A stretch of DNA of 64,000 nucleotides from positions 1 through 64,000 of the forward strand of contig NZ_LIWR01000002.1 of assembly GCF_012978815.1 (NCBI RefSeq), written 5' to 3'. This document shows positions 52,873 through 61,864 of the stretch, piece after piece (position 1 is the first letter of the stretch; every line of letters begins with the position of its first letter). This DNA comes from Campylobacter sp. RM16189. Its GTDB lineage: Bacteria; Campylobacterota; Campylobacteria; Campylobacterales; Campylobacteraceae. The position numbers and the translations under genes were made by a program. Below the pieces are notes generated by a model. That model was given only the letters and a program-made list of their open reading frames with translations. It did no database searches and had not been told where the DNA came from.

Positions 52873-53687
52873 AATTCAACCTTGTTTAATCGGTACGAAA
52901 CCGTTTGATCTTTTATCTCAATAATACTAAAAAATTTATCAAATTTTATTAAATATATTCCATCTTCACGCTTTTTAAAGCTTGTATATTCAAGTTTTTT
53001 GCCAAAAAGAATATCTTTAAAATCACCTAAATATTCGTTAGTTTCTAAGTCTATAAAATCAAGAGGATTTAAAAACTTCTCTTTTTCGAATTTAAATTTG
53101 CCCTCACTTAGCCTTTTTAAAGAGCTAAGCGTTGCATTTACCCCAAGTTTTTTAGCTAAAATTTGAGTGTATGATCTTATATACGAGCCCTCATCCACGC
53201 TAATTTTAAACGTTAAAAAAGGATGGAAGTAATGCATTATTTCGCAGCTAAAAACCTCCATCTCCTCTTTTTTAAGCTCAAATTCCACTCCAGCTCTAGC
53301 CAGCTTATAAGCTCTCGTTCCGTCTATGTTTTTTGCACTAAATTTTGGCGGAGTGTAGCTGATTTTGCCAAGTAAGGATTTTTTGGCAAGCTTGATGGTA
53401 TTTAAATCAAGAGGGTTTAAAATTTCAATCTCGCTTATATTTTCGTTGTCTCCGCTTTTGCTCTTTGCCCCTATCCACATCGTGGCTTCATAAATTTTAG
53501 GTGATTTGCTAATGTAGTTAAAAAGCCTTGTATAGTTACCAAGAGCCACTATAAGACAACCACTTGCAAATGGATCTAGGGTGCCTGAAAAACCTGCCTT
53601 TTTAGTTGAATATTTTCTTTTTAGACGGCCTAGAAAGTGATTTGAACTGATTGCGATTGGTTTATTTGCTACAAATAGGGCGTTCAT
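52866..53687 (-). CDS. truB: tRNA pseudouridine-55 synthase
   Basis: TruB makes the universal pseudouridine 55 in the T-loop. The 273-aa protein has the catalytic motif GFSGTLDPFASGCLIV (Asp in LDP), VANKPIAISS, TPPKFSAKNIDGTRAYKLAR (motif II-like) and SVDEGSYIRSY. It is somewhat short at the C-terminus, where the PUA domain looks divergent. It overlaps uvrD by 4 bases. Confidence 0.95.
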   Translation of the reverse strand: MNALFVANKPIAISSNHFLGRLKRKYSTKKAGFSGTLDPFASGCLIVALGNYTRLFNYISKSPKIYEATMWIGAKSKSGDNENISEIEILNPLDLNTIKLAKKSLLGKISYTPPKFSAKNIDGTRAYKLARAGVEFELKKEEMEVFSCEIMHYFHPFLTFKISVDEGSYIRSYTQILAKKLGVNATLSSLKRLSEGKFKFEKEKFLNPLDFIDLETNEYLGDFKDILFGKKLEYTSFKKREDGIYLIKFDKFFSIIEIKDQTVSYRLNKVELC

Positions 53688-55762
53688 ACAACTTTTTCTA
53701 CAAAATTTGACATTATATCTCGCTCTATACCGCCAAAATTTATAGTTAGCTTTAGATCTTTTTTGATCTTGCTTATGCCAGTGACTCGTCCTATGCCAAA
53801 TATCTTGTGTTTTACCAAGTCACCTTTTTTATATTCGCTCGTGGCTTGAGGCTGGATAATTAGGCTTCCTGTGCAGATTCCTGCCTCGCTTAAAAACCTG
53901 CTTCTTTCAAGTCTTGTTCTTTGTCCTTTATAAAATCTTGAATTTACGCAGCTTAGAACAAGAGTTTTTTTAGCCCTTGTTATTGCCACGTAAGCCAATC
54001 TTCTCTCCTCTTCTATATCGCTTCCGTCTCCTATTAGCGGGAAAAATCCCTCTTCAAGCCCGATTACAAAAAGATGATCAAATTCAAGCCCTTTGCTTGC
54101 GTGAATACTCATTATAGAGATAGCCTTATCGCTTATGGCGTCTTGTTCGCTGGCTAAAGCAAGTTCGTTTAAGAACTCTTCTAGTTCAAATTCCGGATTT
54201 TGCTTGATTTGATCTTTGATCATCGCGTAAAATTCATCGATATTTGCTACTCTTTCAGCACCGTCAGGAAGACTCTCGTAATATTTTTTAATACCGAATT
54301 TAGACTCTAGTTTATCAATTAGTTCATATAAAGAGCCGCATTCCTTTAGCTCTTTTATACCGCTTGTAAAATCGTTTAGAGCAGATATTGTTTTTTTGCT
54401 AAAGGCTTCATCTTTTTCATCCAGAGTAGATATTGACTCAAATAGAGAAATTTTATTTTCATAAGCTATCTTCTCAATCTTGGTTATGCTTACTTTACCA
54501 AGACCGCGTTTTGGACGGTTTATTATGCGTTTTAACGAAAAGTCATCGTTTTCGTTGGCGACTAGCCTAAGATAGCTAATAACATCTTTTACTTCCGCTC
54601 TTTCATAAAATTTTACACCGCCAACCATCTTATACGGTATTTTTTCCTTATTAAGACCCTCTTCAAGGGAGCGAGAGAGTGCGTTTATACGGTATAATAT
54701 GGCTATTTGGCTTGCATCTACGCCTTTTGCAAGTAGCTCTTTGATGCTTTTTGCTATCTTGCCGGATTCCATGGTTTCGTCGGATGATTCCATAAATACT
54801 ATATCTTCTCCGCTCTCTTTGGTGCTAATTAGCTTTTTGCCAAGACGGTTTCTATTATGATCAATTAGCTCATTTGCAGCTTTTAGGATAGAGTTTGTTG
54901 AGCGGTAGTTTTGCTCTAGCCTGATTATTTTTGTATCTTTAAATTGGTCTTTGAAATTTAGGATATTTTCTATCTTTGCGCCTCTCCAGCCATAGATGCT
55001 TTGATCGTCATCTCCTACTACGCAGATATTTTCGTGAGTTTTGCAAAGTTTTTTGAGAAGTTTGTATTGCAAATCATTGGTGTCTTGATACTCATCTACC
55101 ATTATATAGCGATATCTTTGTGAAATTTCATTTGCAAGATCTTCGTTTTCGTCTAAAATTTTATAAGTTAGCGAGAGCAGATCGTCAAAATCGACTAAAT
55201 TATTTGTATTTAAATACTCTTCATACCGTTTGTATATATTTGCTATTTTTGAGTAATAGCCATCTTTGTGTTTTTCGTTATTGCCAAATAAATTGGTGCT
55301 CGAGATAACATCTTCTACGCTTAAAAGGGAGTTTTTGAAATTTGATATTTCACTTGATAATATCGATGTTGCGATTGAGCTTTCAAAGCTTTTTAGTATT
55401 CTTTTTTTATCATCGGTGTCGATTATGACAAAGCTGTTTTTACGAGAGAGTCTGTCTATATAAAATTTTAAAAACAAGAGTCCAAATTTATGAAAAGTGC
55501 AGAGCAATGGAGTAAAATTTTTGTTATTTTCAGATAGCATATTAATGGCTCTGGTTCGCATTTCATTAGCGGCTTTATTTGTAAAAGTAAGAGTAAGCGT
55601 ACTAGTGGGATCTATTCCAACTTCGCTTATTAGATAGACAAGCCTTGTCGTTATAGTCTTTGTCTTTCCACTTCCGGCACCTGCTAAAATCAACATAGCT
55701 CCATCTAAATGAGTGGCAGCTCTTTTTTGTTCTTCGTTTAAACTATCTAGGATATCTCGCAT
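53684..55762 (-). CDS. UvrD/Rep/PcrA-family DNA helicase
   Basis: The 692-aa superfamily 1A helicase unwinds DNA 3' to 5' in repair and at blocked forks. Motifs are Q-motif LNEEQKRAATH, Walker A GAGSGKTKTI, Walker B DEYQDTN, GDDDQSIYGWRGA, LEQNYRST, and near the end SIHASKGLEFDHLFVIG and AYVAITRAKK. It is the UvrD/Rep type; which one is not clear. It leads the uvrD-truB-csrA-ispE-smpB-clp operon and is divergent from the LysR gene. Confidence 0.93.
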   Translation of the reverse strand: MRDILDSLNEEQKRAATHLDGAMLILAGAGSGKTKTITTRLVYLISEVGIDPTSTLTLTFTNKAANEMRTRAINMLSENNKNFTPLLCTFHKFGLLFLKFYIDRLSRKNSFVIIDTDDKKRILKSFESSIATSILSSEISNFKNSLLSVEDVISSTNLFGNNEKHKDGYYSKIANIYKRYEEYLNTNNLVDFDDLLSLTYKILDENEDLANEISQRYRYIMVDEYQDTNDLQYKLLKKLCKTHENICVVGDDDQSIYGWRGAKIENILNFKDQFKDTKIIRLEQNYRSTNSILKAANELIDHNRNRLGKKLISTKESGEDIVFMESSDETMESGKIAKSIKELLAKGVDASQIAILYRINALSRSLEEGLNKEKIPYKMVGGVKFYERAEVKDVISYLRLVANENDDFSLKRIINRPKRGLGKVSITKIEKIAYENKISLFESISTLDEKDEAFSKKTISALNDFTSGIKELKECGSLYELIDKLESKFGIKKYYESLPDGAERVANIDEFYAMIKDQIKQNPEFELEEFLNELALASEQDAISDKAISIMSIHASKGLEFDHLFVIGLEEGFFPLIGDGSDIEEERRLAYVAITRAKKTLVLSCVNSRFYKGQRTRLERSRFLSEAGICTGSLIIQPQATSEYKKGDLVKHKIFGIGRVTGISKIKKDLKLTINFGGIERDIMSNFVEKVV

Positions 55763-55890
55763 TAAAATTCCAAAAATATATTATTTATAGATTTTAACAC
55801 AATAAGCTTAAAAATCCCCGCCTACATGAATTAATATTACCGTTTCGCTTTCAGTAAAATTTTAGTATATATTAATATAATTATATCCGC

Positions 55891-55896
55891 TATAAT
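55891..55896 (+). promoter_or_regulatory. -10 element of the LysR gene
   Basis: A perfect TATAAT lies 14 to 9 bases before the centre-left edge of the 24-bp palindrome, so the palindrome is at or just after the predicted transcription start. Confidence 0.5.
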
Positions 55897-55904
55897 TTAT
55901 AACT

Positions 55905-55928
55905 TAAAGTAATATATATATTACTTTA
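55905..55928. promoter_or_regulatory. 24-bp perfect palindrome before the LysR gene
   Basis: TAAAGTAATATA and its exact reverse complement TATATTACTTTA form a 24-bp perfect palindrome between the -10 element and the start codon of the LysR-type gene (55946), ahead of the ribosome binding site. It is a good candidate for an operator bound by the regulator itself or for an mRNA hairpin. Confidence 0.65.
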
Positions 55929-55945
55929 TCAAAGAGGGGATAAAT

Positions 55946-56818
55946 ATGATTAATGATTTTAGCAAAATTTACACTTTTATGGAGATAGTTAAAGAGAGGA
56001 GCTTTTCTAAGGCTTCAAAGACTCTTGGTATATCTCAGCCTGCTGTTACGCTTCAAATAAAAAAACTAGAAGAGATTTTACAAGCAACTCTAATAATGCG
56101 TAAAAAAAATGGAATAATTTTAACTAGAGAGGGTGAAAAATTTTATAAACTTTGTCTTAGATTTGAAAGTGCAATGTTTAGATTTAAAGATGAAATTTCT
56201 CATATCAAAAATGACAAAGCTCCACTTATAATATCAACCACTCAGCTTATCGGAGAAACTTTTGTGCCTTTATTGCTTGATAAAATTTCGCAAACTGCCG
56301 ATGCGGAGCTTGACATAAGAATAAAAGAGCAAAACGATCTAATTCCACATTTAAAGGATAGAAGAAGCGATATTGCAATGGTTTTAGATCAGTCTTATGA
56401 TGAAAATCTGATAGTTAAAAAGCTTTTTGATTATGAGATTATTTTAGTTTCCAATAAAAAACTGGTTGACTCTATTAAGCCCGAAGAGCTTTATAAATAC
56501 AAATTGATAAAAGATCGCACAAAATACTATCTTAATGATATTTTCGTAAAATACGGAATAAATTACAATGATTTAAAAAGTGCTTATGTATTAGACGGTT
56601 CAATAATGGTAAAAAGAGCAATTTTAAATAATTTTGCTGAAGATTATGTTGCCTTTTTGCCTAAATTTTTAATAGAAGATCATCTAAAAAACGAAAAACT
56701 TTTTGAGATCAAAATCAATAGAATAAAGCTTACGCGCTCAGTTTATGTAGCGGTACTTAAAGAGAATGAAGACATATTAAATAGCTTTTTAAAGATAAAA
56801 AATAGCTTTAATTTTTAA
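55946..56818 (+). CDS. LysR-type transcription regulator
   Basis: The 290-aa protein has an N-terminal winged helix (about 5-65) with SFSKASKTLGISQPAVTLQIKKLEEILQATL and the LTREG extension, then a periplasmic-binding-like effector domain (about 90-290) of the LysR class. The effector is unknown. The gene stands alone on the plus strand inside the minus-strand proteolysis block and has its own -10 and palindrome. The ribosome binding site is GAGGGG. Confidence 0.9.
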   Translation: MINDFSKIYTFMEIVKERSFSKASKTLGISQPAVTLQIKKLEEILQATLIMRKKNGIILTREGEKFYKLCLRFESAMFRFKDEISHIKNDKAPLIISTTQLIGETFVPLLLDKISQTADAELDIRIKEQNDLIPHLKDRRSDIAMVLDQSYDENLIVKKLFDYEIILVSNKKLVDSIKPEELYKYKLIKDRTKYYLNDIFVKYGINYNDLKSAYVLDGSIMVKRAILNNFAEDYVAFLPKFLIEDHLKNEKLFEIKINRIKLTRSVYVAVLKENEDILNSFLKIKNSFNF

Positions 56819-56827
56819 AAATTTATA

Positions 56828-56852
56828 GCAGACATAGTGATTCTATGTCTGC
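56828..56852. terminator. Bidirectional terminator between LysR and the SspB-like gene
   Basis: GCAGACATAG (56828-56837) and CTATGTCTGC (56843-56852) form a perfect 10-bp stem with a 5-nt loop between two convergent genes. On the plus strand TGTTTTTATTT follows. Confidence 0.82.
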
Positions 56853-56862
56853 AAAAGTGTTT

Positions 56863-57306
56863 TTATTTATTGAAAAAATCTTTATTTTTTGGATTTGACA
56901 TAAAGATTGACATTGATTTTTGAGTTTTACTTTTAGCCTCTTTTGCTTTGTGAATAGAAAAATTGATCAGAATTGGGCTATTTTCTACTAAAATTTGAAC
57001 TACTGCTCCAAGTGGAAAGCTAACAAGCGAAGCAAAATCATCACTGCCAAAACCCGCCTCAAAACTAAGGCTGTCTTGCATCAATTTAGCACTAGAAAAT
57101 GTATATCCGTCAAGAGTAAAAAGAATTACCGGAGATGTAAAAGTAGAGCTTATACTCTTTGGAAGCTCCGGCTCAAATTTTACTAAGTCCGAGTTTGTCA
57201 TTACCGAAAACGGATGCTTGTTTTGAAGCAAATAGTCTATGCACTCGTAAACATGCATTTTCATAAGTAGTGCAAATTTTTCATCATCTAAAATTTTATC
57301 AAGCAT
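56863..57306 (-). CDS. Conserved protein with an SspB-like pattern
   Basis: This 147-aa protein is usually left as hypothetical. The middle (about 58-118) resembles the core of SspB, the adaptor that brings ssrA-tagged proteins to ClpXP: VILFTLDGYTF, SFEAGFGSDD (81-90) and VSFPLGAVVQILVEN (95-109) line up, with the same spacing, with SspB stretches such as VRFNARFGG and VSVPLAAVLAIYAREN. The N-terminal helix (about 14-31, ECIDYLLQNKHPF) also fits SspB's YEWLLDN. The C-terminal tail is basic and lacks the known SspB ClpX-binding tail pattern. The assignment is inference from alignment by eye. It is translationally coupled to pepF. Confidence 0.5.
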   Translation of the reverse strand: MLDKILDDEKFALLMKMHVYECIDYLLQNKHPFSVMTNSDLVKFEPELPKSISSTFTSPVILFTLDGYTFSSAKLMQDSLSFEAGFGSDDFASLVSFPLGAVVQILVENSPILINFSIHKAKEAKSKTQKSMSIFMSNPKNKDFFNK

Positions 57307-59018
57307 TATAACTCCTCAAATTCTTTAACTAATTTTTTAACTTCATTTATTCCTATGTTCCAAAATTTTGAGTCCTCTATGTCAAAGCCAAATTTCGCAA
57401 CCATATCTTTTGGGCTTTGGCTTCCGCCAAGACTTAAAAATTCAGTGTAAATTTGCACGAAATTTTTACATTTGCCGCTCTTGTAAAGCCCAAAGATAGC
57501 AAGGACCAAAAGCTGCGCATAAGAGTAGGCATAGCAGTAAAACGGCGTGTGTATGAAGTGCGGGATATAACTCCACCAAATTTTATAATAATCATTTAGA
57601 GTAACGCTTTTGCCAAACATCTTTTTGCTCTCTTCAAGCCAAATTTTATTTAGCTCATCAAGCGAAATTTCGCCTTCGTGAGAATGGACTCTGCGCTCAA
57701 AGGTGGTAAAATTTATCTGGCGATAAAGCGTGGCAAAAATGTCTTCTATCTTGCCTGCAAGAAGCGAAATTTTATCTTTGTCGCTTAGCTCTTTTTTAAC
57801 GTAATCAAACACTAGCATTTCACAAAATACCGAAGCGGTTTCAGCCGTAGTAAGCGGCGTATCCGAGTTTAGATAACCAACTTTGTAAGATAAATTTTGA
57901 TGTATGGCATGACCCAGCTCGTGAGCTAGAGTAAATAGATCTCTTCTTCCGTCCGTATGATTTAAAAGCACGTAAGGATGAGCATCTAATGAGCCTGAGT
58001 GTGAAAATGCCCCACCTCTTTTATTTGTCGTAGGATAAGCATCTATCCAGCCCTCATCAAAAGCTTTTTGAGCAATTTTGCCAAATTTCGGGCTAAAGTC
58101 GTTAAACGCCTTTAAGACTATCTCTTTGCATTCGTTAAATTCATATTTTCTACCCTCATCGAGCGGTGCATACCTATCATAGTCATATAGTTTTTTAAAG
58201 CCTAAAATTTTGCGTTTTTTATCATAAAATTTACTGACCAAAGAGAAATTCGCCTCGGTTGTTTTTATAAGTGCGTCCACGCTTTTCTTACTTATCTGGT
58301 TGCTTTCGTGTCTAGGCTCTTCAGGAGAGCTAAAATTTCTTAATTCGCAACTTGTTTTTAGATTAGTTTTTATCATATTGTATATATAGCCAAGCAGATG
58401 CTGGTGACGAGATAGTTCGCTACTCAGGCTTTTGGCGGCCGCTTTTCTTACATTTCTGTCTTTGTCGTGAAGCTTGCTTAAAATTTCCTCTTCGCTTAAA
58501 AGTTTGCCTTGAAATTTAAACTTCATATTACTCATAGTCTCGTCAAATAGCCTTGCAAATCCATCTGCTCCAGTGCTAGCTGTGCGAAGTAAAACCTGCT
58601 CCTCTTTTAGGCTTAGTTGGTGTGTCTTGGTTTTGGCTACATTGCTTAGATAATATCCGTTATTTTTTGATGCCTTGATTATAGCTTGCTGCTTTTTGTC
58701 GTCAAATTCATTAAATTTAAGCTCAAAAAATAGTAAATTTTCATGAGCCTTTGTTGCAATCTCTTCAAATTTAGCATAAAAAGCACCCTTACTTGTATCT
58801 TTTGCAAATACTAAAAATGCATAAGTTGTTACCTTTGATAGCTTCGATAGTAATTTCTCATACTCATCAAACGCTTGCAAAAACTGATCTGTGCTTAAAT
58901 CTAAAAAGGTTTCCAAATATTTTTTTTCAAATTTTTTGCACTCATCTTTTAGGCTTAGTGCGCTCTTTTCAAGCTCTTTTTCGTTTTTAAAAAGTGGAGT
59001 TAAATCCCATGTTGTCAT
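57306..59018 (-). CDS. pepF: Oligoendopeptidase F
   Basis: The 570-aa M3-family zinc peptidase degrades short peptides in the cytosol. The zinc site is in FTLAHELGHAIHQNL (HExxH), with the third ligand Glu in LTTAETASVFCEM. The N-terminal TWDLTPLFK and EKYLETFLDL are typical. It ends where the SspB-like gene begins (TAATG). Confidence 0.96.
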   Translation of the reverse strand: MTTWDLTPLFKNEKELEKSALSLKDECKKFEKKYLETFLDLSTDQFLQAFDEYEKLLSKLSKVTTYAFLVFAKDTSKGAFYAKFEEIATKAHENLLFFELKFNEFDDKKQQAIIKASKNNGYYLSNVAKTKTHQLSLKEEQVLLRTASTGADGFARLFDETMSNMKFKFQGKLLSEEEILSKLHDKDRNVRKAAAKSLSSELSRHQHLLGYIYNMIKTNLKTSCELRNFSSPEEPRHESNQISKKSVDALIKTTEANFSLVSKFYDKKRKILGFKKLYDYDRYAPLDEGRKYEFNECKEIVLKAFNDFSPKFGKIAQKAFDEGWIDAYPTTNKRGGAFSHSGSLDAHPYVLLNHTDGRRDLFTLAHELGHAIHQNLSYKVGYLNSDTPLTTAETASVFCEMLVFDYVKKELSDKDKISLLAGKIEDIFATLYRQINFTTFERRVHSHEGEISLDELNKIWLEESKKMFGKSVTLNDYYKIWWSYIPHFIHTPFYCYAYSYAQLLVLAIFGLYKSGKCKNFVQIYTEFLSLGGSQSPKDMVAKFGFDIEDSKFWNIGINEVKKLVKEFEEL

Positions 59019-59092
59019 TTTTATCCTTAAAATTTTTAGGATATTTTACACAAAATCTAATGAAATTTAAAATTTTTAGAGAGAGATTATCA

Positions 59093-59124
59093 AATTTAGT
59101 GTCCAAAAAAATGGACACTAAATT
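59093..59124 (-). terminator. Terminator of the sstT-like gene
   Basis: AATTTAGTGTCC (59093-59104) and GGACACTAAATT (59113-59124) form a perfect 12-bp stem with an 8-nt loop, seven bases past the stop codon. Confidence 0.88.
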
Positions 59125-59130
59125 GATTTT

Positions 59131-60369
59131 TTATTTTATTGTTTCTGAAGCTATAGCTGTAAATACAACGTCTGAAGAGCTATTTACCGCAGTTTCTACA
59201 GAGTCTTGAATAACTCCTATTATAAAGCCTACGGCAACAACCTGCATCGCTATATCGTTATTTATTCCAAAAAGTGCGCAAGCAAGAGGAACCAAAAGTA
59301 ACGATCCGCCAGCAACTCCAGAAGCTCCGCAAGCGCCTATCGCAGAAATAAAGCTAAGAAGCAAGGCGTCTGCAAAACTAACAGTTATATGATCTATGGA
59401 ATTTACTGCAGCAAGGGCTAAAACGCTGATGGTTACCGCAGCTCCTGCCATATTTATAGTGGCCCCTAAAGGTATGGATATAGAGTAAAGCTCCTCTCTA
59501 AGTCCTAACTTTTTACAAAGCGCCATATTTACAGGTATGTTTGCAGCCGAGCTTCTTGTGAAAAACGCAGTTACGGCGCTCTCTCTTACGCAAGTCATTA
59601 TAAGCGGATATGGATTTTTTTTGGTTACCACAAATACAATAATAGGGTTTACAACAAATGCCACAAATAGCATTGCACCAACTAAAACCGCAATTAATTT
59701 CATATATCCCGCTAGAGCCGCAAATCCTGTCTCGTGGATACTAATAGCAACAAGACCAAAAATTCCAAATGGAGCTAAGCGGATTACGAATCTAACAATT
59801 CTTGTCACGCCATCACTTACATCCATAAATACTTTTTTGGTCTCACTTGAGCAGCCTCTCATGGCTATACCGCCACCCACAGCCCAAGTAATGATACCTA
59901 TATAATTGCCTGTACTTAGGGCCTGTACTGGATTTTGAACCATTTTAAAAATGAGGTCTTTTAATACGTCTATTACGTTTTGAGGCGCACTCATAGTTGC
60001 TGTTTCTACACCTTTTAAAACGAGTTCAACCGGAAACATAAAGCTAGCTGCAACTGCGACTACAGCTGCCAAAAAAGTTCCAATTAGATACAATGCGACA
60101 ATCTTTGACATGCCTTTTGCTTCGCCAAACTCTTTAGTAATAATTGATGTAGCAACCAATACAAAGACCAAAATAGGAGCGACAGCCTTTAAGGCACCTA
60201 CGAATAAATTTCCAAGAACGGAAATGCCGTTTAGAATTTTGTCGGCGAATTCACTTCCGCTTGCATTCCCCCAAAAGCCAAAAATAGCACCGACAATGAT
60301 ACCGATTAGTATTTGAACAATCAAATTTCCATCGGCAAAACGCTTAGCGATATTGCTAAATCCACTCAT
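59131..60369 (-). CDS. sstT: Sodium/serine-threonine symporter of the dicarboxylate/amino acid:cation symporter family
   Basis: The 412-aa inner-membrane protein has about nine helices of the DAACS fold. The two hairpin regions are seen in [19 protein letters not shown] and [27 protein letters not shown], with [16 protein letters not shown] between. The match is to SstT, a Na+-coupled serine/threonine carrier; serine is a key carbon source for Campylobacter. Substrate is by family only. The terminator at 59093 follows. ATG 60369 has a weak AAGGTG upstream. Confidence 0.9.
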   Translation of the reverse strand: MSGFSNIAKRFADGNLIVQILIGIIVGAIFGFWGNASGSEFADKILNGISVLGNLFVGALKAVAPILVFVLVATSIITKEFGEAKGMSKIVALYLIGTFLAAVVAVAASFMFPVELVLKGVETATMSAPQNVIDVLKDLIFKMVQNPVQALSTGNYIGIITWAVGGGIAMRGCSSETKKVFMDVSDGVTRIVRFVIRLAPFGIFGLVAISIHETGFAALAGYMKLIAVLVGAMLFVAFVVNPIIVFVVTKKNPYPLIMTCVRESAVTAFFTRSSAANIPVNMALCKKLGLREELYSISIPLGATINMAGAAVTISVLALAAVNSIDHITVSFADALLLSFISAIGACGASGVAGGSLLLVPLACALFGINNDIAMQVVAVGFIIGVIQDSVETAVNSSSDVVFTAIASETIK

Positions 60370-60512
60370 TTTTACACCTTTATAAATTTAAAATTTGGAT
60401 TTAAGTATAACTAAAAGATTCTGAAATTTTTTAAAATTTAACAAAAAATTAATATAAATTTTATTATGAAATGCTACAATTTTACAATTTAATATAAAAT
60501 TTAAGGAAAGAT

Positions 60513-61721
60513 ATGTATTTATTTACATCTGAAGTAGTAAGTCCGGGGCATCCTGACAAATGCGCAGATATTATCGCTGATAGTATAGTAGATAGTATTT
60601 TAATGCAGGATCCAAACGGTAGGGTTGCAAGCGAGGTATTTGTAGCCGGTAAAAACATAGTAATCGGTGGTGAGATAAACTCAAAAGTTAAGCTCAGTTT
60701 TAAAGATTATGAAAGTATAGTCAAAAACGCTCTGGCCAAAATCGGATATGATGGTAAGTCAAATTTTACTAAAGAGCAGTGCTTGCATCCTGATGATATC
60801 GAGGTTAAGGTTTGTATAAATCAGCAAAGTAGCGATATAAATCAAGGCGTAGATCAAGCTAGCGGCGAGATAGGCGCAGGCGATCAAGGTATAATGTTTG
60901 GCTTTGCAAGTTGCGAAGCGAAAGAATATATGCCGGCAGCCATTACTTATGCAAGAATGCTTTGTGATAAAGTATATAAATTTGCTAAAGCAAATCCAGA
61001 TAAGCTGGGTGTTGATATAAAGACTCAGGTTACAATTGATTATAATAGTAAGGATAACTTTGAAAACTGCAAACCGCAAAGCATACACACTATCGTTGTC
61101 TCAGCTCCTTGCGTAGAGAGTATGAAGATAGAAGAGCTTAGATCTCTTATTGGGGAGCTTATAGACGATACCGGTCTTCCAAAAGAGCTATATAATAAAG
61201 ATAAGACAATAATTTATATAAACCCAACAGGCAGATATGTAAATCACAGCTCGCTTCACGATAGCGGACTAACGGGCAGAAAGCTTATCGTAGATAGCTT
61301 TGGCGGATACGCTCCTATAGGTGGCGGCGCACAGAGTTCAAAAGACTATACGAAGGTTGATCGAAGCGGACTATATGCTGCCAGATGGATAGCTAAAAAT
61401 ATCGTTGCGGCAGGACTTGCTAAAAAATGTATCGTTCAGCTAAGCTACGCTATCGGACTTGCTAAGCCAACATCTATTAGCGTAGATACAATGGGAACTC
61501 AGATAAGCGGATTGAATGATGATATTTTATCAAATTTCGTTATGCAAAATTTCCCTTTAACTCCAAAATGGATAACTCAAAAATTTGGACTTGATAAACC
61601 CGGCAAAGATACGTTTTTATACGCAAAAGTTGCAGCAAAAGGGCAGGTTGGAAATGCGAAGTATCCGTGGGAGAAGCTAGACGCCATAGATACATTTAAA
61701 GCTTTAATTCCACATAAATAA
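60513..61721 (+). CDS. metK: S-adenosylmethionine synthetase
   Basis: MetK makes SAM from methionine and ATP. The 402-aa protein has GHPDKCADIIADSI, GAGDQGIMFGFA, YINPTGRYVNHS and GGGAQSSKDYTKVDRSGLY. The length is at the upper end of the family. ATG 60513 has AAGGAAAG upstream. It stands alone between divergent sstT and convergent lnt. Confidence 0.97.
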   Translation: MYLFTSEVVSPGHPDKCADIIADSIVDSILMQDPNGRVASEVFVAGKNIVIGGEINSKVKLSFKDYESIVKNALAKIGYDGKSNFTKEQCLHPDDIEVKVCINQQSSDINQGVDQASGEIGAGDQGIMFGFASCEAKEYMPAAITYARMLCDKVYKFAKANPDKLGVDIKTQVTIDYNSKDNFENCKPQSIHTIVVSAPCVESMKIEELRSLIGELIDDTGLPKELYNKDKTIIYINPTGRYVNHSSLHDSGLTGRKLIVDSFGGYAPIGGGAQSSKDYTKVDRSGLYAARWIAKNIVAAGLAKKCIVQLSYAIGLAKPTSISVDTMGTQISGLNDDILSNFVMQNFPLTPKWITQKFGLDKPGKDTFLYAKVAAKGQVGNAKYPWEKLDAIDTFKALIPHK

Positions 61722-61733
61722 TAGATTTAGAAT

Positions 61734-61797
61734 AAATTTTCTTAGCCTACTTTAGTCATATACTACTTTGTATGCTCCTTTGTAGGCAAGAAAATTT
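61734..61797. terminator. Long structured element between convergent metK and lnt
   Basis: AAATTTTCTTAGCCTAC (61734-61750) pairs with GTAGGCAAGAAAATTT (61782-61797) apart from one bulged A. The 31-base loop holds a further CATA/TATG mini-stem. Placed between two convergent genes it can end both transcripts. Confidence 0.65.
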
Positions 61798-61864
61798 CTT
61801 TTAAACTACGCTGATTATGTTTTGAATAAATTTATTTTTCGCATCCATATACAAGTCATACTTA

